A stretch of 11,969 bases of DNA from an uncultured Eubacterium sp. Its GTDB lineage: Bacteria > Bacillota > Clostridia > Lachnospirales > Lachnospiraceae. Location: assembly GCA_900547255.1 (NCBI GenBank), contig URGC01000080.1:1-11969 (forward strand). Direction: 5' to 3'. How positions within the stretch are numbered: the stretch's first letter is position 1; each line of letters begins with the position of its first letter. A program made the position numbers and the translations under genes. Shown piece after piece: positions 1-7,700 of this stretch. The notes below the pieces were generated by a model that was not told the DNA's origin, ran no database searches, and worked only from the letters and a program-made list of their open reading frames with translations.

Positions 1-2
1 AG

Positions 3-128
3 CAGTGTCCTAACTGTAATGTAATCTGGAAGAAGTCATATGCTGGTACATCGACAAGACTTACTAATGCAGATGTATTTGGAGCTAATTATTATAATAA
101 CGATACATGGAACTGGATTGTTAAGTAA
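3..128 (+). CDS. C-terminal end of an upstream gene, possibly peptide-binding protein (partial)
   Basis: The frame is open from the left edge of the window to a TAA at 126-128 and encodes the last 41 residues of a protein whose body lies outside the window. The visible tail is polar and aromatic (it ends NDTWNWIVK) and has no hydrophobic segment, so it does not look like the end of an Opp-type permease. Its position 39 nt before oppD in an apparent operon makes a family-5 extracellular solute-binding protein (OppA/DppA) the best guess. That rests on context, because a 41-residue tail carries no diagnostic motif. Two cysteines four codons apart (QCPNC) lie near the left edge. Confidence is good that this is coding and low for the function. 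Confidence 0.5.
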   Translation, partial: QCPNCNVIWKKSYAGTSTRLTNADVFGANYYNNDTWNWIVK

Positions 129-154
129 TAGATATTTTATTTGAAAATGAGAAG

Positions 155-160
155 AGGAGG
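155..160 (+). promoter_or_regulatory. Ribosome binding site deciding the oppD start
   Basis: AGGAGG lies 7 nt before the ATG at 168. The open frame extends back to a TTG at 141, but starting there would place the ribosome binding site inside the gene, so ATG 168 is preferred. Confidence 0.85.
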
Positions 161-167
161 AAGAGTT

Positions 168-1139
168 ATGGCAGATACAATTCTTCAGGTTAAAGGATTA
201 TCAGTGGATTTTATGATTGATAAAAAGCAGGTTACAGCAATATCAGATGTGTCTTTCGAGATTGGAAAGGGCAGAACACTTGGAGTTGTTGGAGAATCTG
301 GATGTGGAAAGAGTGTAACTGCCACTTCAATTCTTCGTCTTCTTCCTAAGGCAACAAGTAAGATTACATCGGGTGAGATTCTCCTTGAAGGGGAGGATCT
401 TACCAAGATGACAGATAAGCAGATAAGAGATATCAGAGCTTCTAAGATATCGATGATATTTCAGGAGCCAATGACTTCTCTTAATCCAGTGTATACAATC
501 GGTGCCCAGATGGTGGAAGCTATCAAGGCATTTGATAAGAAAAAGAGCAAGAAGGAAGCATTTGAATATGGTGTTGAAATGCTTGATAAAGTAGGAATTC
601 CTTCACCAAGACAGAGAATGCATGAATATCCTCATCAGTTATCAGGTGGTATGAGACAGAGAGTAATGATTGCGATGGCACTTGCATCTAATCCATTATT
701 CCTGATTGCAGATGAGCCAACAACAGCACTGGATGTAACTATCCAGGCACAGATTCTTCAGTTAATGAAAGAATTAAAGGAAAAGTATAACACGGCTATT
801 ATGATGATAACCCATGATATGGGCGTTGTTGCGGATGTGGCAGATGAAGTTATGGTTATGTATGCGGGAAAAGTTGTAGAACATGCTGATGTAAGAAGTA
901 TATTCAAGAACCCGCTGCATCCATATACGCAGGGATTACTTAAATCAATTCCAAGACTTGATGAAGATGTAGACAAGTTATACACAATAGAGGGAAATGT
1001 ACCAAGTCTGGCAGAGATGCCTAAAGGATGCCGTTTCTGTACAAGATGTCCATATAAGATGGACAGGTGTGAGAACGAAGACCCTGGATTAATAAAAGTG
1101 GGAGATACAAGCGTCAGATGCTTTAAATATCTTAAGTAG
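168..1139 (+). CDS. oppD: Oligopeptide/dipeptide ABC transporter ATP-binding protein OppD
   Basis: A 323-residue cytoplasmic ATPase of the Opp/Dpp/nickel importer family. It pairs with OppF to power two membrane permeases (not in the window) that take up peptides or similar solutes. Motifs seen: Walker A GESGCGKS at 42-49, Q-loop Gln 99, ABC signature LSGGMRQR at 158-165, Walker B LFLIADEP at 177-184 and switch His 216. The C-terminus is the oligopeptide/dipeptide (oligo_HPY) extension, starting around NPLHPYTQGLLKSIPR and carrying cysteines 288, 294, 301 and 318 (C-x5-C-x6-C-x16-C) plus an additional Cys 291. In related transporters this cysteine set binds an iron-sulfur cluster; that is family knowledge, not visible here. 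Length is normal. It lies 35 nt upstream of oppF. Substrate (oligopeptide, dipeptide or other) cannot be told from the ATPase, so dppD is an equally acceptable name. Confidence 0.95.
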   Translation: MADTILQVKGLSVDFMIDKKQVTAISDVSFEIGKGRTLGVVGESGCGKSVTATSILRLLPKATSKITSGEILLEGEDLTKMTDKQIRDIRASKISMIFQEPMTSLNPVYTIGAQMVEAIKAFDKKKSKKEAFEYGVEMLDKVGIPSPRQRMHEYPHQLSGGMRQRVMIAMALASNPLFLIADEPTTALDVTIQAQILQLMKELKEKYNTAIMMITHDMGVVADVADEVMVMYAGKVVEHADVRSIFKNPLHPYTQGLLKSIPRLDEDVDKLYTIEGNVPSLAEMPKGCRFCTRCPYKMDRCENEDPGLIKVGDTSVRCFKYLK

Positions 1140-1174
1140 TTATCAGATTACAATTGGAATGGAGGTTATTGCAT

Positions 1175-2173
1175 ATGGCGGAAAATAGAGAAATTTTATA
1201 CAGAATAAGTGATTTAAAGAAGCATTTTGTAGTAAAGAAAAGTATTAATAAAGAAAAGAGCAAGGTATTAAAGGCTGTTGACGGCATTACCTTGAATATA
1301 TATAAAGGTGAAATCCTTGGACTGGTTGGTGAGTCAGGATGTGGTAAATCAACTCTTGGACGTACATTGTTAAAGCTGTATGAGCCTACTTCTGGTGAGC
1401 TTGTATTTAACCAGATGGATATATCTAATACAAAGGGTGGCAATCTTAAAAATATAAGAAAAGAAATGCAGATGATATTTCAGGATCCATATGCATCTCT
1501 CAATCCCAGAATGACAATTCTTGATTCGGTTAAAGCACCTCTTGATGTATATAAGATTGGAACTGAGCAGGAAAGAGTGCAGATGGCAAAAGATCTGCTT
1601 GAGTATGTAGGACTTGGCGCAAGCCACATATATAAGATGCCACAGGATTTGTCTGGTGGACAGAGGCAGAGAGTTGTCATTGCAAGGGCAATCATACTTA
1701 AACCAAGCTTTGTAGTCTGCGATGAACCTGTTTCTGCATTGGATGTGTCGGTCAGGGCGCAGGTATTAAATCTTATGAAACAGATACAGAAAGAGCGTAA
1801 TATGTCATATCTGTTTATATCACACGACCTCAGTGTTGTGCGGTATCTGTGTGAGAGAATAGCGGTTATGTATCTTGGACGAATAGTAGAGATAGCTCCG
1901 AAAGAGGAGTTGTTTAATAATCCAATGCATCCATATACCAAGACATTGTTATCAGCGATTCCTATTCCAGATGTCGATGTTAAGATGGACAGAATTATAT
2001 TGGAGGGTGACCTTCCAAGTCCTCTTAATCCACCTAAAGGATGCAGTTTTCATACAAGATGTCCATATGCAAAAGAAGAATGTTCAGAGCAGTCTGAATA
2101 TCTTATGGAGGTTGCACCTGAACATTATGTGGCTTGTCATTGCTGTAGGGAATTGATGGAAAGATATGATTAA
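1175..2173 (+). CDS. oppF: Oligopeptide/dipeptide ABC transporter ATP-binding protein OppF
   Basis: A 332-residue second ATPase of the importer and partner of the OppD just upstream. Motifs: Walker A GESGCGKST at 52-60, Q-loop Gln 103, signature LSGGQRQR at 159-166, Walker B FVVCDEP at 179-185 and His 217. The C-terminal family extension (NPMHPYTKTLLSAIP, then PKGCSFHTRCPYAKEEC) has cysteines 290, 296, 303 and 321 in nearly the same spacing as OppD, followed by extra cysteines 323 and 324 in a CHCC motif. The start is ATG 1175, 9 nt after GGAGG (1161-1165). An in-frame TTG at 1154 would put that site inside the gene and is rejected. The OppF assignment over a second OppD rests on gene order and the DEPVSALDVSVRAQ Walker B context typical of the F subunit. 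It is followed 29 nt later by an amidohydrolase, apparently co-transcribed. Confidence 0.95.
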   Translation: MAENREILYRISDLKKHFVVKKSINKEKSKVLKAVDGITLNIYKGEILGLVGESGCGKSTLGRTLLKLYEPTSGELVFNQMDISNTKGGNLKNIRKEMQMIFQDPYASLNPRMTILDSVKAPLDVYKIGTEQERVQMAKDLLEYVGLGASHIYKMPQDLSGGQRQRVVIARAIILKPSFVVCDEPVSALDVSVRAQVLNLMKQIQKERNMSYLFISHDLSVVRYLCERIAVMYLGRIVEIAPKEELFNNPMHPYTKTLLSAIPIPDVDVKMDRIILEGDLPSPLNPPKGCSFHTRCPYAKEECSEQSEYLMEVAPEHYVACHCCRELMERYD

Positions 2174-2202
2174 AAATGTAGAGAGATACGGAGGTAAGCG
2201 AT

Positions 2203-3798
2203 ATGGAGAAACTATATTACAATGGTGACATAATAACAATGGAGTCAGAAGAAGATGAATACGAGGCACTGGTTGAAAAGGATGGCGTTATAGAGGCACT
2301 TGGAAATCTGGATGAGCTTAAATTAAAGTATCCAGAGGCTGAACTGGTTAATCTTAATGGCAAAACACTTATGCCGGCGTTTATTGACCCACATGGACAT
2401 ATATCTCTGACAATGCAGATGGTTACTAAGGCTAATCTGGGTGACTGTACATCTATGGAAGAGATAACACAGACTATTAAACAGTATATAGAGGACAATG
2501 ACGTTAAGCCGGGAACGCTCGTCATGGGCTACAATTATGACCACAATATTCTTCCTGATTTTAAGCATCCAGATAAATATGTACTTGATAAGGCATCGGA
2601 TAAGCATCCGATAATTATTCTTAATACATCACTTCATATGTGCGTAGTGAATAGCATGATGCTTGATATGGCTGGATATGTTAAGGGAGAAAAAGACCCC
2701 GAGGGTGGACATATAGGTGTAGATGAGGTAACAGGTGAGCCAAATGGTTATCTTGAGGAAACAGCCATGAATAAGGCTTTCTGGCAGCTTCGAGGTACAT
2801 ATGATGATGTGGATAAATGTCTCAGAGAAGCTCAGAAATTATATCTGTCATACGGAATTACAACTGTTCAGGATGGAGCAGCTTCAAGAAAGGATGTAGA
2901 GACATTTGTAAAAGCGGGCAATGAAGGAAAGCTGGATATTGATATAGTTTCTTATCCGGTTATAGGTGAAGGCGTAGAAAAGATATTCAGTGATTATCCA
3001 GAGTATGATGAGAAGTATAAGAACCATCTCAAACTTGGTGGATACAAGCTGGTACTTGATGGCTCACCACAGGGACGTTCAGCTTATATGTCCAAGCCAT
3101 ACGAGGGAATGGGTGACTATAGGGGTTATCCTAGATTTACAGACGAACAGGTTGATGCCTTCTGTAAAAAAGCTGTTGATGATGACAGACAGTTATTGAC
3201 ACATTGCAATGGTGATGCGGCAGGAGACCAGCTTCTTAGCAGCTATGTCAAAGCTCTTAAAGAATCGGATAATTCTGATAAAGACAATCTCAGACCTGTT
3301 ATGATTCACTGTCAGACAGCAAGAGATGAACAGCTTGATATCATGGCAAAGATTAATATGATTGCTTCTATATTTGTCGGACATGTATTTTACTGGGGCG
3401 ATGTTCATGTGAGAAATATGGGAGAGGAGAGAGGAAGTCGTGTAAGTCCTGTGGCATCTGCTGTTAAGAGAGGAATAAGCGTGAATTTCCATCAGGATAC
3501 TCCAGTAACACTTCCTAAGATGTTTCATTCTGTGTGGACTGCAGTAAATAGAAAGACGAGAAGCGGCAGGGTTATTGCGCCAGAACAGTGTGTAGATGTA
3601 TATGAAGCTTTAAAAGCAGTAACAATAAATGCAGCTTATGAATATTTTGAGGAAGATAAGAAAGGAAGCCTTAAAGCGGGTAAATGTGCAGATATGATTA
3701 TATGTGATAAGAATCCGCTTAAAGCAGCACCAGATGATATTAAGGACATTGTTGTTCTTGAGACTATTAAAGATGGTGTGACTTTGTATAAGAGATAG
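2203..3798 (+). CDS. YtcJ/AepA-type metal-dependent amidohydrolase (Amidohydro_3)
   Basis: A 531-residue amidohydrolase-superfamily enzyme with no signal peptide, so probably cytoplasmic. The N-terminal beta-sandwich strands (KLYYNGDIITM, then AFIDPHGH) lead into a TIM-barrel with the metal ligands of the family: His 64 and His 66 in PHGH, a KLVLDGSPQGRSA segment containing Lys 282 (candidate bridging lysine), His 334 in LLTHCNGDAA, His 369 in MIHCQTARDEQ, and Asp 432 in NFHQDTPV. The C-terminus returns to the sandwich (GSLKAGKCADMIICDKNP). Length is normal. The family includes N-substituted formamide deformylase and proteins annotated as exoenzyme regulator AepA; true substrates are mostly unknown. 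GGAGG (2190-2194) precedes the ATG by 8 nt. Its place directly behind oppDF suggests it hydrolyses an imported peptide-like or N-acylated compound, which is inference. Family assignment is firm, substrate unknown. Confidence 0.9.
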   Translation: MEKLYYNGDIITMESEEDEYEALVEKDGVIEALGNLDELKLKYPEAELVNLNGKTLMPAFIDPHGHISLTMQMVTKANLGDCTSMEEITQTIKQYIEDNDVKPGTLVMGYNYDHNILPDFKHPDKYVLDKASDKHPIIILNTSLHMCVVNSMMLDMAGYVKGEKDPEGGHIGVDEVTGEPNGYLEETAMNKAFWQLRGTYDDVDKCLREAQKLYLSYGITTVQDGAASRKDVETFVKAGNEGKLDIDIVSYPVIGEGVEKIFSDYPEYDEKYKNHLKLGGYKLVLDGSPQGRSAYMSKPYEGMGDYRGYPRFTDEQVDAFCKKAVDDDRQLLTHCNGDAAGDQLLSSYVKALKESDNSDKDNLRPVMIHCQTARDEQLDIMAKINMIASIFVGHVFYWGDVHVRNMGEERGSRVSPVASAVKRGISVNFHQDTPVTLPKMFHSVWTAVNRKTRSGRVIAPEQCVDVYEALKAVTINAAYEYFEEDKKGSLKAGKCADMIICDKNPLKAAPDDIKDIVVLETIKDGVTLYKR

Positions 3799-3837
3799 CT
3801 GCAGATTATTCAGGTATAAACAGGAGGGAGAATGCGT

Positions 3838-4482
3838 ATGGATAATTATATTATTACAGTGGCAAGAGGTTTCGGAAGTGGTGGAAAAAGGATTGCTGTT
3901 GAACTTGCCAAACAGCTGGGAATCAATTGTTATGAGAATAGAATTTTGACACTTGCATCTCAATATAGTGGGTATGATGAATCATATTTTGTTGAGCAGG
4001 ATGAGAAGCTTAAAGGTGCGTTATGGGTTAACCAGCTTGCAAAGCTTCCTGTAACAACAACTCCTAAGCCTGTTCTGAATAAGTTTAAATCCGATATACG
4101 TGTTTTTGATGCACAGAAGCATATTATAGAAAATCTGGCTAAGACAGAGAGCTGTGTTATTGTTGGTAAATGTGCAGATTACATATTAAAGGATTATGAC
4201 AATGTGCTAAGCGTATATATTGAGGCGCCAAGAAGCCATTGCCTTAAAAATATATTGAGAAGAATGGATGTAACTGTAGATGAGGCAAATGATCTTATAA
4301 CAAAGACTGATAAATACAGGGCGGAGTACTATAAGTTCTATACTGGTGGTAATTACTGGACTAACCCGGTTAACTACGATATTACACTTAACAGCTATCG
4401 TCTGGGAGATGATAATTGCGTAGCCATGATTAAAAATGCATTGAAGGTTAAATTGGGTATAGATGTCTCAAGTGTTGGCTAA
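3838..4482 (+). CDS. Cytidylate-kinase-like family protein
   Basis: A 214-residue cytoplasmic P-loop protein of the cytidylate kinase-like family (Cytidylate_kin2), common in Clostridia and mostly uncharacterised. Seen: an N-terminal strand and nucleotide loop IITVARGFGSGGKRIA (residues 5-20) with the family's GSGGK loop in place of a classical GKS/T Walker A; a central VIVGKCADYILKD; a VYIEAPRSHCLKNILRRMD segment matching the lid/arginine region of NMP kinases; and the closing YDITLNSYRLGDD motif near the C-terminus. Two ATGs compete, at 3832 and 3838. AGGAGG (3822-3827) lies only 4 nt before the first but 10 nt before the second, so 3838 is preferred. It is last in the operon, 39 nt after the amidohydrolase and 48 nt before the terminator hairpin. 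Whether it phosphorylates CMP, another small molecule or a protein cannot be judged from sequence. Confidence 0.85.
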   Translation: MDNYIITVARGFGSGGKRIAVELAKQLGINCYENRILTLASQYSGYDESYFVEQDEKLKGALWVNQLAKLPVTTTPKPVLNKFKSDIRVFDAQKHIIENLAKTESCVIVGKCADYILKDYDNVLSVYIEAPRSHCLKNILRRMDVTVDEANDLITKTDKYRAEYYKFYTGGNYWTNPVNYDITLNSYRLGDDNCVAMIKNALKVKLGIDVSSVG

Positions 4483-4530
4483 AGATTGAAAGGAATTCGC
4501 CGCTTGCAATGGTTATACTAATAGCAGCAT

Positions 4531-4569
4531 GGACTCCGGGAGCGTGTAAGCGCTTTCGGAGTCCTTTTT
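4531..4569 (+). terminator. Rho-independent terminator of the opp operon
   Basis: A 14-bp stem (4531-4544 with 4551-4564, starting ggactccg / cggagtcc, two G-T pairs in the middle) closes a 6-nt loop and is followed at once by TTTTT. It sits 48 nt after the last gene of the operon and separates it from the pectinase gene. Confidence 0.93.
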
Positions 4570-4574
4570 GTTTG

Positions 4575-4602
4575 TTGAAAGTGCACAATAAATTTATGTA
4601 AT
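4575..4602 (+). promoter_or_regulatory. Alternative candidate promoter upstream of the pectinase gene
   Basis: TTGAAA (4575-4580) and TGTAAT (4597-4602) are separated by 16 nt, each one mismatch from the sigma-A consensus. It would give a leader of about 180 nt. It lies in AT-rich sequence where chance matches are common. Confidence 0.35.
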
Positions 4603-4676
4603 GTTAACAATTTTATACAAATTTTCAAAACTGCCAAATATATGCGGATGTTTTTTAAAAAAGCTAAAAATATCGG

Positions 4677-4705
4677 TGGAAAAATAGGGGGGGGTATGCT
4701 ACGAT
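4677..4705 (+). promoter_or_regulatory. Candidate extended -10 promoter with a G8 tract in its spacer
   Basis: TGGAAA (4677-4682, 4 of 6 to TTGACA) and TACGAT (4700-4705) with an upstream TG at 4697-4698 are 17 nt apart. The spacer contains eight consecutive G residues at 4687-4694. A start near 4712 would give a leader of about 75 nt. The elements are imperfect, so this is a prediction. Confidence 0.45.
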
Positions 4706-4720
4706 ACGAGTATGCGCGCG

Positions 4721-4739
4721 GAACATATTAGGTATGTTC
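4721..4739. repeat. 7-bp perfect inverted repeat, possible operator
   Basis: gaacata and tatgttc flank the 5-nt spacer ttagg. It lies just downstream of the candidate start site of the pectinase transcript, so it could be a repressor site in DNA or a small hairpin in the leader RNA. No T tract follows, so it is not a terminator. Confidence 0.5.
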
Positions 4740-4787
4740 ACATTAATATTTATTTTTTCGTTTTCATCGGAAAACAAGGAGGGTCAA

Positions 4788-7700
4788 ATGAACAGGAAAC
4801 GTGGGTTCAAAGAAAGGATAGTTGCATGCCTCATGGCGGCACTGATGGTAGTGGGTGTAGTACCATTGGATTTCGCTGGTGTGGGTGTGCAGGAAGCGAA
4901 AGCGGATGGTACTGTATATACTCTTGATATGAGTAATATTACAGACCATACATCAACAGCAACAGCGACGTGGACAGCTAAAGATAACTCGGGATACTTT
5001 ACTGTATACAGCAAAGATGGTGGTGGCTCAACAGTATCATCAGGAAGCTGGACAGACAGTGGATTTGATGGATACACTGCCACAGGAAAGTTCAGCACAG
5101 GTGGTAGTGCTAAGGCTGGAAAAGCTTGTATAGGGTTTACAACAACAGCATCTACTAATGTTACAGTTTACTGGTATACAAAGGATGCTGCAAGACAGCT
5201 TAAGGTAATAGATCCAACTGGAACACAGAAGGCTGTTACAAATCATGCGGCTGCTGGATATTATAAAGATACATTTGAATTGCCAGAAGCTAATACTTAT
5301 TATGTTGGTTCATCAAATAGTGCAATTGATATCTTTGGCGTTGTTGTTGAAGAGCAGAGTGCAACTGGTGAGAAGATTTCAGCAGAGATAAAATATGATG
5401 GAGATGCACTTGTAGGTTTATCTGGAAAGTATGATGCAGATCAGATAACACTGAAGGCATCTAAAGACCAGATTGTATTTACACAGGAGCCAAATACTGA
5501 AAAGATTACATTGGCAACACTTACAGATAATGTATATTCTGGTACATCATCATTGAAAGCAGCAATTGATACTGATAACAAAAAAATAGTAGTAAAAAAC
5601 AGCGGTGATAAAGAGATTTTATCTATTCCATATGTAGTTGAAGGATATCTTAATGCACCAGCAATAGGCGATGGGGAATCATATGATTTCAAGTCAGAGG
5701 CAAAGGTTTTTGGAGAAGAATCAGTCAATGTAGCAGATAAGACATCTCCTAAGGGTTATATGATTTTATCTAAGAATGGTAATGCAAGTCTTACTAATAA
5801 TAACAATTCACATGGATTGTATATAACAAGTGATGTTACATTTACAGTAAAAGTTCCAGCAGCATCTATGGCTAGATTTACAATAACAGGATGTATGTAT
5901 AACAGTGGAACTGTTACAGCATCATATTATGTCAGTGAATCTGATAAGAAAGCAGAGGTTGTAAGTGATGGTCAAGCAGCTACTGACCCTTCTAAGGAGA
6001 TAAAGTATGTTAACACATCATCATCAGAGCAGACATTAAAGATTGATGTTGAGATAAATGGTTCAACATATATTCATGCAGTAGATTATAAGGTGGAAGA
6101 TGTTCCTAATACTGTTTCAGGTTCTGTAGGAGCAGCTTTTGCAGGAAGTAAGCTGATATTTTCTTCAAAGTCATATTCAGCAGAAGCTGAAATTGATGCA
6201 GAGGGTAATTATACAGTAGACCTTAAGAGAGGTGTTGAATATACAGTATCAATAGATAATGCTAAATATTCATTAGACGATACTCTTGATCTTACTAATG
6301 CGGCAGTTGGCGCCGATATAACAAAGAATTTCAGCCCTGAATTAATACCAGAGGTTGTTACACATCCAGAAAATGCAAAGGAAACACCAAGTGTTATTAA
6401 TATGTCAGACGGTTCTTTAACAGTTAAGGAATTAGGTCAGACAATGGTGCTTACACAGGTTGGCGGAGATTTACCAGCTAGCAGCATTACAGCAACAAAA
6501 CTTTCAATGTATGCATTTCCAGCAACAACTGGAATGAATACACTGGAAGCAGATATTGTTCTTTCATATAATGCATCAGGCAGTACAAGTAAATTCGTTG
6601 CATTAGGTGCAATTAATGAAGTAAATGGTGATTACAGAGCTGTTACATCTGCTGTAAGAAATAATAATGATGTAGTTATGTTATATTCTAAGAAAGCTAC
6701 AGAGCTTCTTGGTAAGAGTGGTAATACAGCAGTTTCAGCGGCAGTAGAAGAAAAATTACATTTTAAGGTTACTAAGGGAACAGATGGAATTACATTAGAG
6801 GTTGTCAATGCTGAAGGAAAGTCTAATCCTAAGACAATGAAATATGATTCATTATATGTGAGTGATGCAAATGATGATATCATGTATGGTCTTATACTTA
6901 ACAATGTCACAGCGACAGTAACTAATATGGTATACACAGCAGAAGATGGCAGTGTGATATATGACCAGAATACATATTATGAACCAATGGGAACAGCACC
7001 TGTTATTAAGAGTGTTTCAGCAGCTCCAGCAGCAGACAGAACTAAGATAACTGTAAGCTGGACAGGTGATGAAGCTAAATATGATGGTAAGTATGTTCTT
7101 CAGGTATTAAAGCCAGGTGCTTCAGAATGGGAAGAAGTGGCTAATGAGCTTACAGAGACAACATATGAATATCCTGTTTCTCCAACTGAGGGTGGTAATT
7201 ATAAGTTCAGAGTTTGCGGAACATTAGGTAATTCTAAAGAACTTAATATTAAGAACAGAAATACATGGGTTGAGTCAAGTGTGGCTTATATTGAACCAGC
7301 ACTTGGAATACCAGTTATAACACTTGATTATGTATCTTCTGCAAAATCAGTAGATTTAAGCTGGACAGCATCATCTGGTGCTACTAAGTATGAGGTTTAC
7401 AGAAGAAGTTCAGATGAGACAGAAGCTAAGTTAATAGCAACAGTTGATGGAACATCTTATACAGATACTACAGTAACAGCAGAAGTACCTTATTACTATT
7501 CAGTTAAGGCAGTTTCAAGTGATAATTATAGTCCATTAAGTGAAGAGGCATGGACACTTCCAACAGATGGACACAGTGGTTCATATGATGAAAATGTACC
7601 ATTATTCGTAACTAAGAGATCTTATAATACAGTATTTAATGATAAGATTATTATTGAAGGTATTGCTGGTGCGCCAGGTACAGTGTCTGTATATGTTAAT

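Larger units (their letters stand above)
4570..4787 (+). promoter_or_regulatory. Upstream regulatory region of the pectinase gene
   Basis: A 218-nt non-coding stretch between the operon terminator and the pectinase start. It is very AT-rich up to about 4670 and then holds a G8 run, a candidate promoter, an inverted repeat and a ribosome binding site, listed separately. AAGGAGGG at 4776-4783 precedes the ATG at 4788. No coding potential or recognised riboswitch was seen. Confidence 0.7.

Noticed and set aside
4721..4739. LexA/SOS box
   Set aside because: The GAAC...GTTC ends resemble the Gram-positive SOS box, but that box has GAAC-N4-GTTC while here 11 nt separate the two halves.
4734..4787. 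Upstream ATG extending the pectinase by 18 residues
   Set aside because: No ribosome binding site precedes 4734, the extension would put a second hydrophobic stretch before the basic MNRKRGFKER, and AAGGAGGG lies directly before ATG 4788, which begins a normal signal peptide.
4712..4927. 71-codon open frame overlapping the pectinase start
   Set aside because: It runs through the signal-peptide-coding region in another frame, has no ribosome binding site and no recognisable product.
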